A DNA stretch of 64,000 nt from NCBI GenBank assembly GCA_000711775.1, contig ARYC01017188.1:1-64000 (forward strand). The letters are read 5' to 3'. Shown here one piece after another: positions 22,954 to 34,414 of the stretch. The position numbers and the translations under genes are program-made. The stretch is from Oxytricha trifallax. Its lineage: Eukaryota; Ciliophora; Spirotrichea; Sporadotrichida; Oxytrichidae. Below the pieces are notes generated by a model. The model made no database searches, was not told the DNA's origin, and was given only the letters and a program-made list of their open reading frames with translations. Position 1 is the stretch's first letter; each line of letters starts with the position of its first letter.

Positions 22954-25900
22954 ATGGCAGATAAAGCAAAAGGTAATCCAATTAGTTGTGTCTCATCCTT
23001 ATATTCTTAGGTTAATAAAAAGATGCAGGTAAACCTGTAGAAAGTGAACCAGCTATCCAAGAAGTCGAAGAAGAGAAGGAATAAATCATGGACATTGACG
23101 AGTTTTACCCAGACGGTCATGTTGACAAAGCTCTCGAAGATTCAAATATTTCACGCAGAAACAAGAGATTCTTTGGATGTCAAGGAGTGCAGTCGTACAA
23201 ACATTACAATTTGCACTACTTAGAGGACAACGTCATCATATTTGCAACTGGTAATACCTACCAAATCTACAATATTCATACACATGAAAAGAAGATTTTA
23301 CATGGTCAAGACTCTGATGGTATTGGCTCCATCTCTGTACATCCATCTAGAAAATACTACGCAGTAGGAGAAAAGGGGAAAAACCCTAACATATATATTT
23401 ACGAATATCCAAGTATGAGGCTTTATAGAATTCTAAGGAAGGGCACAGAGACCATGTACTCTCATATTGAATTTTCGGTTTCAGGTACTAAACTGGCAAG
23501 TGTTGGTGGCGCCCCAGATTATACAATTACAGTATGGGACTGGATTAACTAAAGAGTTATATTGAAGGCTAAAGCTTTCTCTCAAGAAGTCTTTAGAGTA
23601 AGTTTCTCACCTTTCACAGATGACATTCTATTCACAAGTGGTAGTGGACATATAAGATTCTGGAGAATGGCTTAAACTTTTACTGGTCTCAAGTTACAAG
23701 GAGAAATCGGTAAGTTTGGTGCTTTAGAACTATCTGATGTAACTGGTTTTGCTGAACTTCCTGATGGTAAGGTAGTCTGCGGTTCTGAGCATGGAAACTT
23801 AATTCTTTGGGAGGGAAATTTAGTCAAGGCTCATTTGGTCTTGGACAAAGATCTAAAAACATCGCTCCATATAATTTACTTGCTTAAATTTATGAATTTA
23901 ATCTTGCTTTTATAATAACTCCAAAATGGTTGAGGTAGTCTATCTAGATGGTGAACATATCATAACTGCTGGAGGAGATGGTTACATAAAATGGTGGAAA
24001 TTCAATGATATTGATAACGCTGAAGCTGACGAGACTGTTGAAGTAGCTATTTAACCAGTCAAGGAGAAGATCATCAGAGATGAGTAGAACGGTGGCGAAC
24101 CTGCCTATATTGTAAACATGATTAAAGGCAATGATCATTGGCTTATTCAAGATGGCAAGGGAAAGATTTGGAAGATGATGATGGACACTATGGCTGTTAC
24201 TGAAATAAAACACTTTCACTCTGGAAAGATTTCAGACCTTGCACTAAACTAAGTTTAAAATGCTGCTATTACCATTGGTTAAGATGGACAAACCAAGTTG
24301 TGGGACTTTATCAAGGATAGAGAGTTCTATTCTAGAAAGTTCATTGGGGCTGGTACATGTCTTGATTCTCTTCCATACTCTGAAGCAAATTAGGGCAAAG
24401 TTGTTGCAGCAGGTTTTGATAACGGTATAGTAAGAATCAAGTTTAAAAATTTACCAGAAAATTAAATAGTTTTAAATAAATATGGCATATTCTTTATATG
24501 AATCTTGATGCTTGGTTCCCATGATTTCCAAATTTTAAAGGCCTTTAAAGCACATGACACTCCGGTGGTAAGAGTAAAGTATGCCCCAGACAACACAATG
24601 TTTGCTACTGCATCATTGAATGGAGAAATCTTCTTCTTCATCATTTCAGGCCAAGATAACCTTCAAAGATACGAACCCCTCTGCATGGTACTCATCCCAG
24701 TTGAAGAAGGGGAGACTGTTTAAATTAACGATATGAGATGGGACTCAGACAGCAGTCATTTGTTAGTTGGTTGCTCCAACGGTTATGTCTATCAGATTGA
24801 TAGACCAAGAGCTTAAGATATTGACAATACTGAGACATTCCTCACTGATGCTGTAAGAATTGTACCTTGGAGAATTAAGATTCTATTAGTTACTAAATTA
24901 TTATTTTATATTCTATAATAAAATCATTTTAAAGATGATGGAATTCCAAATGAAAAAGAACTAAAAGAAAGACGAGGAAGAAGAAGAGAAAAAGCGTAGA
25001 ATTAATCCCATAATTTTATATTATGTAATTATTATACATTTAGATTTATGAAAACTTAATTTCCTTAATAGTCAATTAAATTAACATAAATTTTATTGTT
25101 TGTAATTTTAGTTTAGCTTTATTTTTTAAATAAAACTGAAAAAAAAAGATAGTAAAAAATATAGATATTTTTTTTATGTCAATTTATTTATGATTAGAAT
25201 TGATATTATCAATACTTTATTGATAAAATTTTTTTAAATATAAATTTGTTACAAGACTCTCAGTTATTCTCAAAAAAGTAGCAATTTTAATTTCTTTAAT
25301 CATAGCATTTTAATTCAAATCCAGGTTAAGAAATTACCTAATTCTTTTGTTCTGTGATTTTATTCAATATTAGGAATTCATTTCATAAATTATAAAAACA
25401 TTATTTATCCCAATTATGTTGACTTTTTGTTAATTATCTTAATCAAGATTAAGATAATTAAATTTATATATAGCTAACACTAAAAATAAAGTAAATATAA
25501 ATTTTATTTAAATTGCATTTAAATGTTTTATGATTTTAAATGAGATTGAGAGGTGAACTTCCAAAAGAAGAGGAAGAATAAGAAGAAGACTGGGACCCAG
25601 AACCAATCCTTGCCTGCAACTATCTCAATCAAAACCCCAAAACCCCTTAATGAGGTTTATAAGTGCTTTGATTTGTAGGGAATTTGTTAGGGGTTGGGGT
25701 TATTAATAGGTTTTAATGTGAAATTTATAGTAAATGTATTTAATTTAATCACTCAAAATGCACCTTAGGATCATGTGGGAGAGGTCTGAAGTTTATCTTA
25801 CTTAACCACAACTCTATCTACTCTATTGATATATCTGATCTTGAGTTTGGTTTAATTATTATTTACTCTGCCATTTGTTTTATTGATTGAGATACTCTTG

Positions 25901-28900
25901 TTTTGTCAATAAATTGCTTTATTCTTTGTTTAGCATCCTTCTCGCATCTTGTAGAGTAGTATTCATTGCGAGGCATATCGCACTCTATTATTATTGCTGC
26001 TAAAGCCCACACATCCCACTATAAGTCTCCATCTCTCCAGTCTTCTCTTTCTGGATAATAGCCTGGAGTTCCCATTACACTTCCAAGCCTTGATACTTCC
26101 ACTCTTAAGGCTCTGTTGAAATCAATAATTGTTACTGTTACTGGTGAAAAGTTCAACATTATATTCTCAGGCTTGAGATCTCTGTGAACAAAGCCTAACT
26201 TATGAAGCTCTTTGATACCTTGTATAGCTTAGGTTGATATTAATGCAAGCTATCTATGATTTCTTTGATCAGTTATGAAATCTCTGAGTGTCATTTCAAA
26301 GAGTGGTAGTCTGAAAGCTACATGATCTTTGGCTAGGAGAACAGCATCTAGCTTTATTAAGTATTTGCACTCTTTAAACTTAGCCTGAGTGAGTACTTAA
26401 TATTCATTAGTAAACTCCATTTAATATTTATCATCACTAATGAGATAGTTGAAAGGATATACCTTGTAAGCATACTGATGATCCTTAATAACTTTCTTGT
26501 CATAGGAGTCCTCTAGTATTAGGTAGCTTTAGAGAGAAGTATCTAAATCAATCTATGCAAGTACTGGAATTTTCTTGTATTATATTTTAATGATGATTTT
26601 AGTGACCTCTGATGCTAAGAGGTTGCGTGCAATCCTCACATACTCTGATTCGCTTGCCTGTTAAAGCTCAGCAACTTAAAGAGGCTCCCTTGCTTTTCTT
26701 TTGTTGAGCAACTTCAGTTGAGTGTCTTAATCTTCAACTTCTATTTCTTTCTTGTGGGCTTTTAAAAGATGCTTCTTTAAGTCTCTTGTGTGAGAGTACT
26801 GCTTATGGCACTCAAAGCAATCATACTTTCCATCAACTTTGTCATGCTTTAAGTATACAGTAGGCTTAGCTTCCTTATGAACCTTCATATGCCTGTACCA
26901 GCTAGATTTATGAGCAAAATCTCTCTCACACAGCTCACAAAAGTATACTTCTATTTCTTCAGTTTGTATAGGAATTTCATTAATACCTTTCTCCTCCTCT
27001 CTGTCTCCCACACACTTGTTTGCCATTTATTTTCTATTATTAATTTCTATTTTAATAACAGAGACCTCAAGTGATAGCTCTGGTAGTTCTTTATGAGAGT
27101 TCATCTCGCAGCTATCACACTTTTTAATGCTGCCAAAGGAAAGTCTCATTTAGTTTGATGGAAGTGCTGTTGTTTTTCTTAAAATGTTAGCGCTCATATT
27201 TTAAATTTGAATTTAAAATTATAAAACTGCCTCTATAACTGAGAGTTTATATGAGAGCTTTGCAAGCCTACAAGTTTCAAGGGAAGTATTAAGAGTATAA
27301 GAGAAGAATTATGAGTGTTAAGAGACGATCCAGTTCTACATATGGGTGAGGAAGTAACCATTTTTACTTTCAGTAATAAGTTGATTATAGTACGTACCGA
27401 TTTAGGAGGTGCACCTAATTAAGTACGTACTGCTTTAAGAGGTATTTTGTGATTTTTTGATTAAAATTAGGGTGCTCCTAATTAATTGCTAGCTTTAATT
27501 AATGCTCCTAGTTAAGTACTAGCATTTTAGGAGCTGCTCCTAATTAAGTACGTACCAATTTAAATTTAAAAATATGGAACTGTAACAGTAGAAATTGATA
27601 TCAATCTCTCAAGTTTGAAACCAGTTCTCTAAACCTTCTCCATTTCCTTCTTAGAGGTTGACCTCCTATAGGATGCCCATATTTAATAGTAAGTTTTACA
27701 GAGGTATATATATTATAATTGAAATCAATAAACTTAAATTTGAATATCATTTCTTAGATCTGTAAGCAAGATGGAGTCAATGAATGATGCAATGAAAAGA
27801 GTGCAAAGCACAAGAATTGATTCAGAGATTTAGAAGCAATTAGGATTTGCACCGCTACCTGGTGCAGCAAGGTAATGAACTCATATTAACTCATTTGATT
27901 ATGTAGTTGGTTTGTTCTTGCCAACGATGGAAGGTACCAAAATTTCATTTCTAAGGGCGATACTCTGCGAAGAGAAGAAAGCATTAAAAACTTAAGATGT
28001 AAAGTTTGCAGAGATTCCAAGCTATCCAGAAATATCAGTGACTAACTTATATGATGATGATGCTATGAACGACCCAGAAGTTTCGCTGTACATGCCTACT
28101 AAAGAAGTAGTTGTCAAATAAACTGCCTGAAAGAAACTATTTCTTTGGCATACTTGCAACAATTAAAGGTGATTACTTTAAAGAAATTATTCAAGATCTC
28201 ATAAGAAAAGGTACAGCATCTCTTCAGAAGATAAGGACAGACAAGGGATAAAGATAAGTGAGAGCTGGCTATCAGAGCTGCAGAAGCACCCTTATATTTC
28301 AAGTAAGATTTATAGCTTAACTCTTTGGAAAAATCTGGTACTAGCATCTTCTTGATGAAGGAATAGAGCAAGCTTCACAGAGAGCGAAAGTCGCAGACAA
28401 AGTATGAAGTCAGCAAGAGACTTTATTCAAATATTCAGCCACCAGAGTCAATGAACATAGTTGCTGGAGCTGGCAGTAAGAGAAGAAACTTAGGTGGGGA
28501 GGGAAGCAAGAAGTAGAAGAAAAGAAAGAGAAGCCAGCTCCCTCTAAAGAATTTTAAATGTGACTTATATATTCATTAACTTAACTAAAAAACTTATTTA
28601 TATACATTCACTCTCCCTTCTTTAACACACTTTTAAGCCAACAAATTATCTACTCTCTTCGCTGAGCTTTTAATAAAGTCTACTGTATCGATAGGTAGGT
28701 CATGCATCAAGTGATATAGCAGCAGTTTCTTGTAACGACCTTTTAATATTCCCCAGTAGAACTCAATTCCATTAAACTATGGACTGTAAGGTACGTTGAC
28801 ACTGCCGTTATTCTAAGTTGTTCATAACTCTTCCTTGTTTCTTTGGTCTTATGAACAGAAAGATATCAACGAATAGTATAATCTCTTATTCAGGGTACTT

Positions 28901-31900
28901 CTCCCTCAGCTGTTCTAAGAACCTAATATACTACTCTGTCTTAATAGAGCGAGGATGAATAAGATAAGTTTCTAAACCAGTATCCTCGCTAATTCCTCCA
29001 AGAATAGCCATTGTTTATACCTTGACTTTCTAGTCATATACTTCTATGTTGCTATGCCTCTTATACCAAGACTTCTAGATGAAAGTGTTGAATGTAAACA
29101 CAGCCTCGTCAGCATGAATAAACTTAATATTATTCTATTAGGCTCTCTGCATTTAATTATAAATATAAGTTAAGTTGTTGTTGTAAAATGGCAGAGTGAA
29201 ATCAATGACTCTCTTGATACGATTTACACCTTTGTAAGAGATACCGTTTCGTTTATAAATGTTTGCAACAGACTATGCAGAGATCTTCAACTCAGGGAAC
29301 TGGCGATAAAACATAATAGCTCGTTAGTCGAGAGAGAAGTGAGCCCAATACTTCAAAGTTTTTTCATTAATAAGATAGTCAATATGCTTCTATAGAAACT
29401 TAGACTTCCTCTTAGGCTAAGAATTCAGCTATTATTGCTTTAATTATACAGCTTTCAAGCAGTGAGAGCGAACAGTTGAGGGACTACGCTTTAAGAGCAG
29501 TGCAATAGATATATAGTTCAGTACTGGTTTGAGTAATTCACTGTATATATCACATCCATAACGCAGTTTAAACACTAAATCTATATACTCTTCATCATAA
29601 AGACCCCAAAAGCTTGTAATTTTAGTCTCGCATTTAATTAATAACCCCAACCCCTAACAAATTCCCTACAAATCAAAGCACTTATAAACCTCATTAAGGG
29701 GTTTTGGGGTTTTGAATGATGGGCATGGCAGATTCATTGTTGCTTCATAAGGACTTTACTCAGGATTTCTCTACATCTGCGATTTCAACAATCAAAGACC
29801 AATTAAGGCACTTGAAGTACCTAAAAGTTCCCTCTGTAAATTCATAGATAGAAGTCCATCTGAATAATTCTTAAAATGCTACTAAAATAAATTGATTTAA
29901 TTCTTAATCTTTGGATTTGAAAATGGAGAAATCCAAGTAAGACTTATGGATATGCCAGAGAAGTACCTTCAAATTACAAAATAAGCATTTATGATGATTA
30001 TTCATTATTTTAATTGTAAGATGCATGATGGACACTCTGGAAGAATTACAAGTGTCAAGTTTGATAAAGAAGAGAAAACAGTTATCTCAACTGGTGAGGA
30101 TGGTCTCATCTATATTCACTTGATTGATAAGGAGAACATGAAAAAAGAAGCTTCTTACAATCAAAAATAAACTCATTTTCATTTAGATGTTATATTTTTG
30201 AATTAAAAAAATCATAATAACTTTATATTGAATTATATATTAACTTAACTTAAATAAATGATAGTTAAAAAAATTCTATAAAAATATAATTAATTAAACT
30301 AAGAACAAAAAAATACGATAAATTAATCATTCAAGATATCATTCTATATAATTCTTGAATAATTAATATGTTTTGAATCCCCTTGAAGGTGTCGAAGGAG
30401 TAGACTACATGGCCGAAGGTTAAAGAGAAGAAATCAGATAAAATAACTTGAAGGAGTTTTTCGACTAAAATCCACCCTATTTCTCTGAGATTGACTATGA
30501 CAAGGACGCACTTGACCACGCTTATTTAGCCCAATCATTGAAGCTTACTGATGATGTCAACGAAGACATTCTTGATCCATCTCAGTATTCCATTCAACAG
30601 GCTAAACTCAGAACTGAAGAGGATCATAGAGTCAAGTTGGCCGAGGAAAAGAAGGAGGGAGTTAAACTTAGAATTGAAAAGCTCAGAAAAGCATTCAGAG
30701 AATTAAGAGTCAGAAATGGAAGCACAGAAGAGTGGATTCAAATCACTGAGGATGATTTCAATATTGACCCAGTCTACTTCAATATGTTAAGAGATAGAAA
30801 TGATGTAAAAATTGAAGAAGCTAGAAAGGAAGTTGCTTGGAACATTGAATTCCACACTGCTAAATTGAACAAGCTAAAATCTAAATTCTATGACATTCTA
30901 GAGTTTGAGAAATTCACAGTAGTTGCTATGAAGACTAACTCGTATGTAACAACATTCAGAGTCCATAAAATGAGTGATTTCCTACAGCAAAATATTGAGA
31001 CTTTCAAGTAAATGCTCGAATCAGAAATGCTTGGAAACAATTCCTTAGACTTTAATGATGACCCAGACATGGATAATTTGGATGCTTCAGGTAACCTCCA
31101 ATAAAACTCAAAAGATGACAAGGCGAAAGAAGCAGCTTAAACCAAGACGTCAATGAACTAAACTAAGAAATAAATGCAACAATAAGCTTAACTTCAAGCC
31201 AAAAAGACTGAAGCTGAGAAGAAAAGAGAGGAGAGAAAGCTCTAGAGAGAGGCAAGAAAGAAGAAAATTGAGAAACTAGAGAAGAAAGAAGCTATGCACA
31301 GTGGTGAAGACCCTGCAGATAGGAAAGAAATTGAAGAAGCCTTATAGAGCTACAAAGATTACAAACTTAAGTTATCAGCACTGTATATTGTGCCAGAGAA
31401 CTAGAGAGTAAACTTCAGTAAGAAGAGATAGCAAATGGTTCTTCTAGAAGGCAGTATTCATAAACTCAAGGTAGAGTTCAATCAAAAAATCTCAGAGCTC
31501 AAAGGTAAACCTATTTTTAGATAAAGAAAAATATATAAGGAAATTTGAGTTCATAACTTTTTTAAAAAATTTATTATTAGAAATGCTAATTCATTTTATT
31601 TAGTCAGAAAGGAAAGTTATGATTTTTGGAGTTTTTATAATAAAAATGCATAATAATTTTATCAGAATTATATTAAATTAATTTATGTTGTTTAGAAAAC
31701 AAGAGATCATTGATAGAGTTAAAAAGATCAATGGTAGATTGAGTGAGATCCACTATGAACTAGGTGAAGGAGTTTCACTCTTTGAACCATCCATTAATGA
31801 AACCATTGAGTACCCAGAGAAATTCTTCGATATCTCAGAGAAGGATATTGATGGCTACAGAAAGGCAAAAATAGAGAAGGATCGTTTAGCAGCAGCTGCC

Positions 31901-34241
31901 AAGAAAACCTCTAATTTTGGTTCTAAGAAGCAGCAACAAGCCCCAGTTGAAGATGTTTCAGCTTAACTAAATGCTGGTCCAGTTTTGACAGAAGCCTAAA
32001 AGCAGGCTGAAAGTAAAGCAGTCCAAGAAAAGGCTAATGAAGAGAAAAAGCGTAATTAGGGCATTGACAGGAAGGGCAAGAAAGCCCCAGAGTTGTCAGA
32101 GATTGACAATGAAATGCTCCAAATTAGGAAGATTGAACTTCAATACGAGAAGGAGCAGCTTAATGCTGAAATTGATAGCATGATCACTTCATTCGATGAG
32201 GAGATCAAGGAAATGCAAAAGGAAAAATACAGACTAGAAAGTGATCTAAAGAATGCTGAAATGAAACTTCTAAAATATTTTATCAAAAAAATATAATTTT
32301 ATTTAAAAATAAATAATAAACTGGTTATTTTAAATAAAAACAAATTTAAGTACATTTCCACTTGTTTTATATTCATCTCTATTTAATTGGTTTTTAATAT
32401 AAAATTCTTATTTATATTTTTAAATTCTATTTTAGTATTAAAAAACAATTATTAAACGATTATAAAATCTTTTTTTCATCAATAAATGAAATATATAAGA
32501 TAAAGTTTTCAGATAATAATTAAAATAAAAACTCTTTGTAATTATAACACTAATGAGTATTCCAAAATAATTACCATTCTTTAATAATTATCATATTATT
32601 GAACTTGTACTGTTTTTTGAGGAACTTATTCTATTAAAAAGTATGGAAGGCAGAGACCAAGAACTAACCAAAGCACTGGCTAAATGCAGACAAGACAAAG
32701 GATAAATATTGAGAGAGATTAATGATATCTCAAAGAGACTGAGAGAAAAGAAAAATGAAATTGATAGTATTAAAGCTAGATAATTATATTAAAGAGATAT
32801 ATTATATTCTAGAGAAGAGGATTTAATGACTAAATTCCACGAATTATGCCCAGAAGGCTCAGATAAATACGATGAGATTAGAAAATTCTTTGAGAAGATC
32901 ATCAAGCGCAGACCCAAGCAGAGAATGCAAGACAAAGAAGCAGGAGATGGAGATGACGATGATGATGACGGAGCTGCTGAAGAAGAAGAGGAGTACGAAG
33001 AGGATGAGGAAGACGAAGAAGATGAGAACAACGTAGTCTCACTTCCATAAGAAGAGTATAAAATTGATGAAATTGAAAAGCTTCGTGACGAGAGAATGAA
33101 TCTGTATGATGATAAGGAGAGAATCCTTCAATTCATCAATGACTTGGAGAATCAAAGAAAGAAGTTAGAGAATAATGAGAAGAAGATCAAGGCTGAGCTT
33201 GAAGATACTGAGGAAGAAATCCAAGATTTCCAAAAAGAGAAAATGGCTAAACTCTAATACATTTTACCTAAGTAAATAATTGCACACTACCAAGTTTAAG
33301 CTAAACTAACTTGATGTTTCAGTCGTAATGAAGGTGAAGTAGCTCTAGAACTTAGAACCAGACTATAACCTAATTGAAAAATGGAGATAAGTAAGAGAAA
33401 AGGAACTTGAGGCTAAGTAATTAGAACTCCAACAGCAACACCATGAGGGTGACAGCGGTATGGAAGAACAACAAAGATTGCAATAAATGATGGAAGAGGA
33501 AGACTACAGAGGTTTCTACTTACCCAAAGACTTGAAAGACTCAATTCTTTTCACAAGAACTTAACTTCTGCAACTCATAAACAGAAAGAGAGAATTGGAT
33601 GAAGAGCAGATTAATCTTGATAAGCAATTCAAGGAGTACAAGAGAGATCACAATCAAAAGAAGAAAGAAATCAAGGAGAATGAAAAGGTAAGAGCTTCCA
33701 AAGAAATAGAGTACAATCAAAGTAAAAAGAGATTTTGGGAACACAATTATATTATTTGCTATTATTGAATGAAAGGCAAATGCTTATATTTGGAAACTTA
33801 GTGGATCTAGACAATTTGGAAATCTCTGGCCCATCCAATGCAGTTCTTGAACTGTAAAATAAATTCCAGAAAACAGAAAAGAAATGTATCAAGATGATCG
33901 AGGAGGCTGACGCTGAAATGGAAAAGACACAGAGAGATCTTACCTAATCAATCAAGAATAACACTAACCTTCTAAATCTTATTCGTTAACTGGGCGAGGA
34001 GCAACTTCAATTGAATAGAAACCTTGATTCTACAAATAAAGCCATCTTTGTGGATGAGGATGACGAGGATAAGAAGAACATGATGGAAGAGAAACAAAAA
34101 CTCAAGAAACTTTTGGAATTGCAGGCGAAAGAAGTGGAAACACTAAAAACAGAAATCAATCTATATAAAAAGAAGGGAGGACATATTTACACTAAAGTTA
34201 CTACTAACAGGAGAGTAGCCTCTCTTAACAACCAAGAGTGA
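22954..34241 (+). CDS. CFAP44: CFAP44 (WDR52) axonemal protein, interrupted by IESs and a TBE
   Basis: Coding blocks in order match CFAP44, a ciliary axoneme protein linked to inner-arm dynein regulation. N-terminal WD repeats include [76 protein letters not shown] and a [11 protein letters not shown] block after the TBE. A long coiled-coil follows (30,370-34,240), ending near [11 protein letters not shown], as in the family. ATG is at 22954 and TGA at 34239-34241. Small IESs are removed in frame at several points; larger AT-rich ones lie at about 25013-25545, 30170-30380, 31508-31690 and 32295-32640. The 4,085-bp TBE at 25630-29714 interrupts the WD region. MDS order is not scrambled. Confidence 0.92.
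22973..23010 (+). other. 38-nt spliceosomal intron in CFAP44
   Basis: GT at 22973 and AG ending at 23010, between codons for MADKAK and the GQQKDAGK continuation. Removing it keeps the frame through the acidic N-terminus into [11 protein letters not shown]. There is no matching direct repeat at its edges, so it is an intron rather than an IES. Confidence 0.8.
24882..24936 (+). other. IES in CFAP44 with pointer AAGAT
   Basis: AAGAT occurs at 24877-24881 and at 24932-24936. Deleting the intervening AT-rich DNA with one copy joins WRIKM to [16 protein letters not shown] in frame. Confidence 0.8.
25749..27197 (-). CDS. TBE 57-kDa zinc-finger/protein-kinase-like protein (copy 1)
   Basis: Open from ATG 27195-27197 to TGA 25749-25751, about 482 residues, matching the size of the TBE 57-kDa product. 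Two C2H2 fingers lie near residues 70-140 ([21 protein letters not shown] and [22 protein letters not shown] patterns). A kinase-like domain follows, with HRDLKPEN (catalytic loop), DFN in place of the usual DFG, and [10 protein letters not shown] at the activation-segment end. A glycine-rich ATP loop is not obvious. It is divergently arranged with the 22-kDa gene across a repeat-rich spacer. The frame appears intact, which suggests a recent insertion or selection on this gene. Confidence 0.85.
27370..27570. repeat. TBE copy 1 inter-gene palindromic array
   Basis: Several copies of a CTAATTAAGTACGTAC-type motif, with interspersed GTACGTAC and GCTAGC palindromes, fill the spacer between the divergent 57-kDa and 22-kDa genes. 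TBE copy 2 has a comparable array in the same place (40917-41130) built on GGTACC and GTACCGGTAC palindromes. Confidence 0.65.
27771..28561 (+). CDS. TBE 22-kDa protein (copy 1), disrupted frame
   Basis: ATG 27771 reads [17 protein letters not shown]; a short intron-like gap (about 27872-27906, GT to AG) leads to [20 protein letters not shown] and [17 protein letters not shown]. The frame shifts near 28125 into [17 protein letters not shown]. Copy 2 has the same protein (SNKLPDRSFFFGVLGTL) in one frame at this point, so this copy carries at least one disruption. The function of the 22-kDa protein is unknown; it is conserved among TBEs. The tail is very basic (KKRKRSQLP-like). Confidence 0.7.
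28600..29633 (-). CDS. TBE transposase (copy 1), disrupted
   Basis: By comparison with copy 2, the start is the ATG at 29631-29633. It contains [14 protein letters not shown], a helix-turn-helix-like [29 protein letters not shown], then [14 protein letters not shown] (first catalytic Asp) and EIILFVD (second Asp). The segment leading to the catalytic Glu is out of frame, and the N-terminus also needs a frame change. This copy therefore probably makes no active enzyme. Confidence 0.75.
29875..29907 (+). other. 33-bp IES in CFAP44 with 10-bp pointer TAATTCTTAA
   Basis: TAATTCTTAA occurs at 29865-29874 and again at 29898-29907. Precise removal of 33 bp converts an ill-fitting stretch into [20 protein letters not shown], the expected CFAP44 sequence. 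The length is a multiple of three and the frame happens to stay open, so only homology and the pointer reveal it. Confidence 0.88.
29997..30023 (+). other. 27-bp IES in CFAP44 with pointer GATG
   Basis: GATG lies at 29993-29996 and 30020-30023. Removal of 27 bp joins KQAFMM to [13 protein letters not shown], a WD-repeat start (GHSGRITSV). The short pointer leaves an alternative junction of one or two bases. Confidence 0.7.
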
Positions 34242-34414
34242 AAGGACTATTGTAATAAAATATTAACACAACTATTGTTAACACATTATAAATATAAACT
34301 ATTATATATACATCGAACCACTTTATTTAAGTTGTTTAATAATATAAATGCAATATTCTTTCTAATAGTACTTATATGAAATCTAAATGTTAAAAGTACA
34401 TTAAATGAAATATA

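Larger units (their letters stand above)
25630..29714 (-). mobile_element. TBE transposon copy 1 (within CFAP44)
   Basis: A 4,085-bp element ending in inverted repeats that start CAAAACCCCAAAACCCC and are flanked by AAT at 25627-25629 and 29715-29717. It carries the three TBE genes: a zinc-finger/kinase protein (minus), a 22-kDa protein (plus) and a DDE transposase (minus). Joining the flanks at a single AAT gives [12 protein letters not shown] in the CFAP44 frame. Known TBEs are Tc1/IS630-superfamily transposons of stichotrich germlines that are removed during macronuclear development. The transposase and 22-kDa frames of this copy contain a few disruptions; the kinase frame looks whole. Confidence 0.95.

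Noticed and set aside
25630-25660. Internal telomere or chromosome end (C4A4 repeats)
   Set aside because: The C4A4 repeats occur only as the inverted ends of the three TBEs, each followed by element genes and flanked by AAT.
32789-33031. Ser-rich minus-strand frame
   Set aside because: Antisense of the Asp/Glu-rich part of CFAP44.
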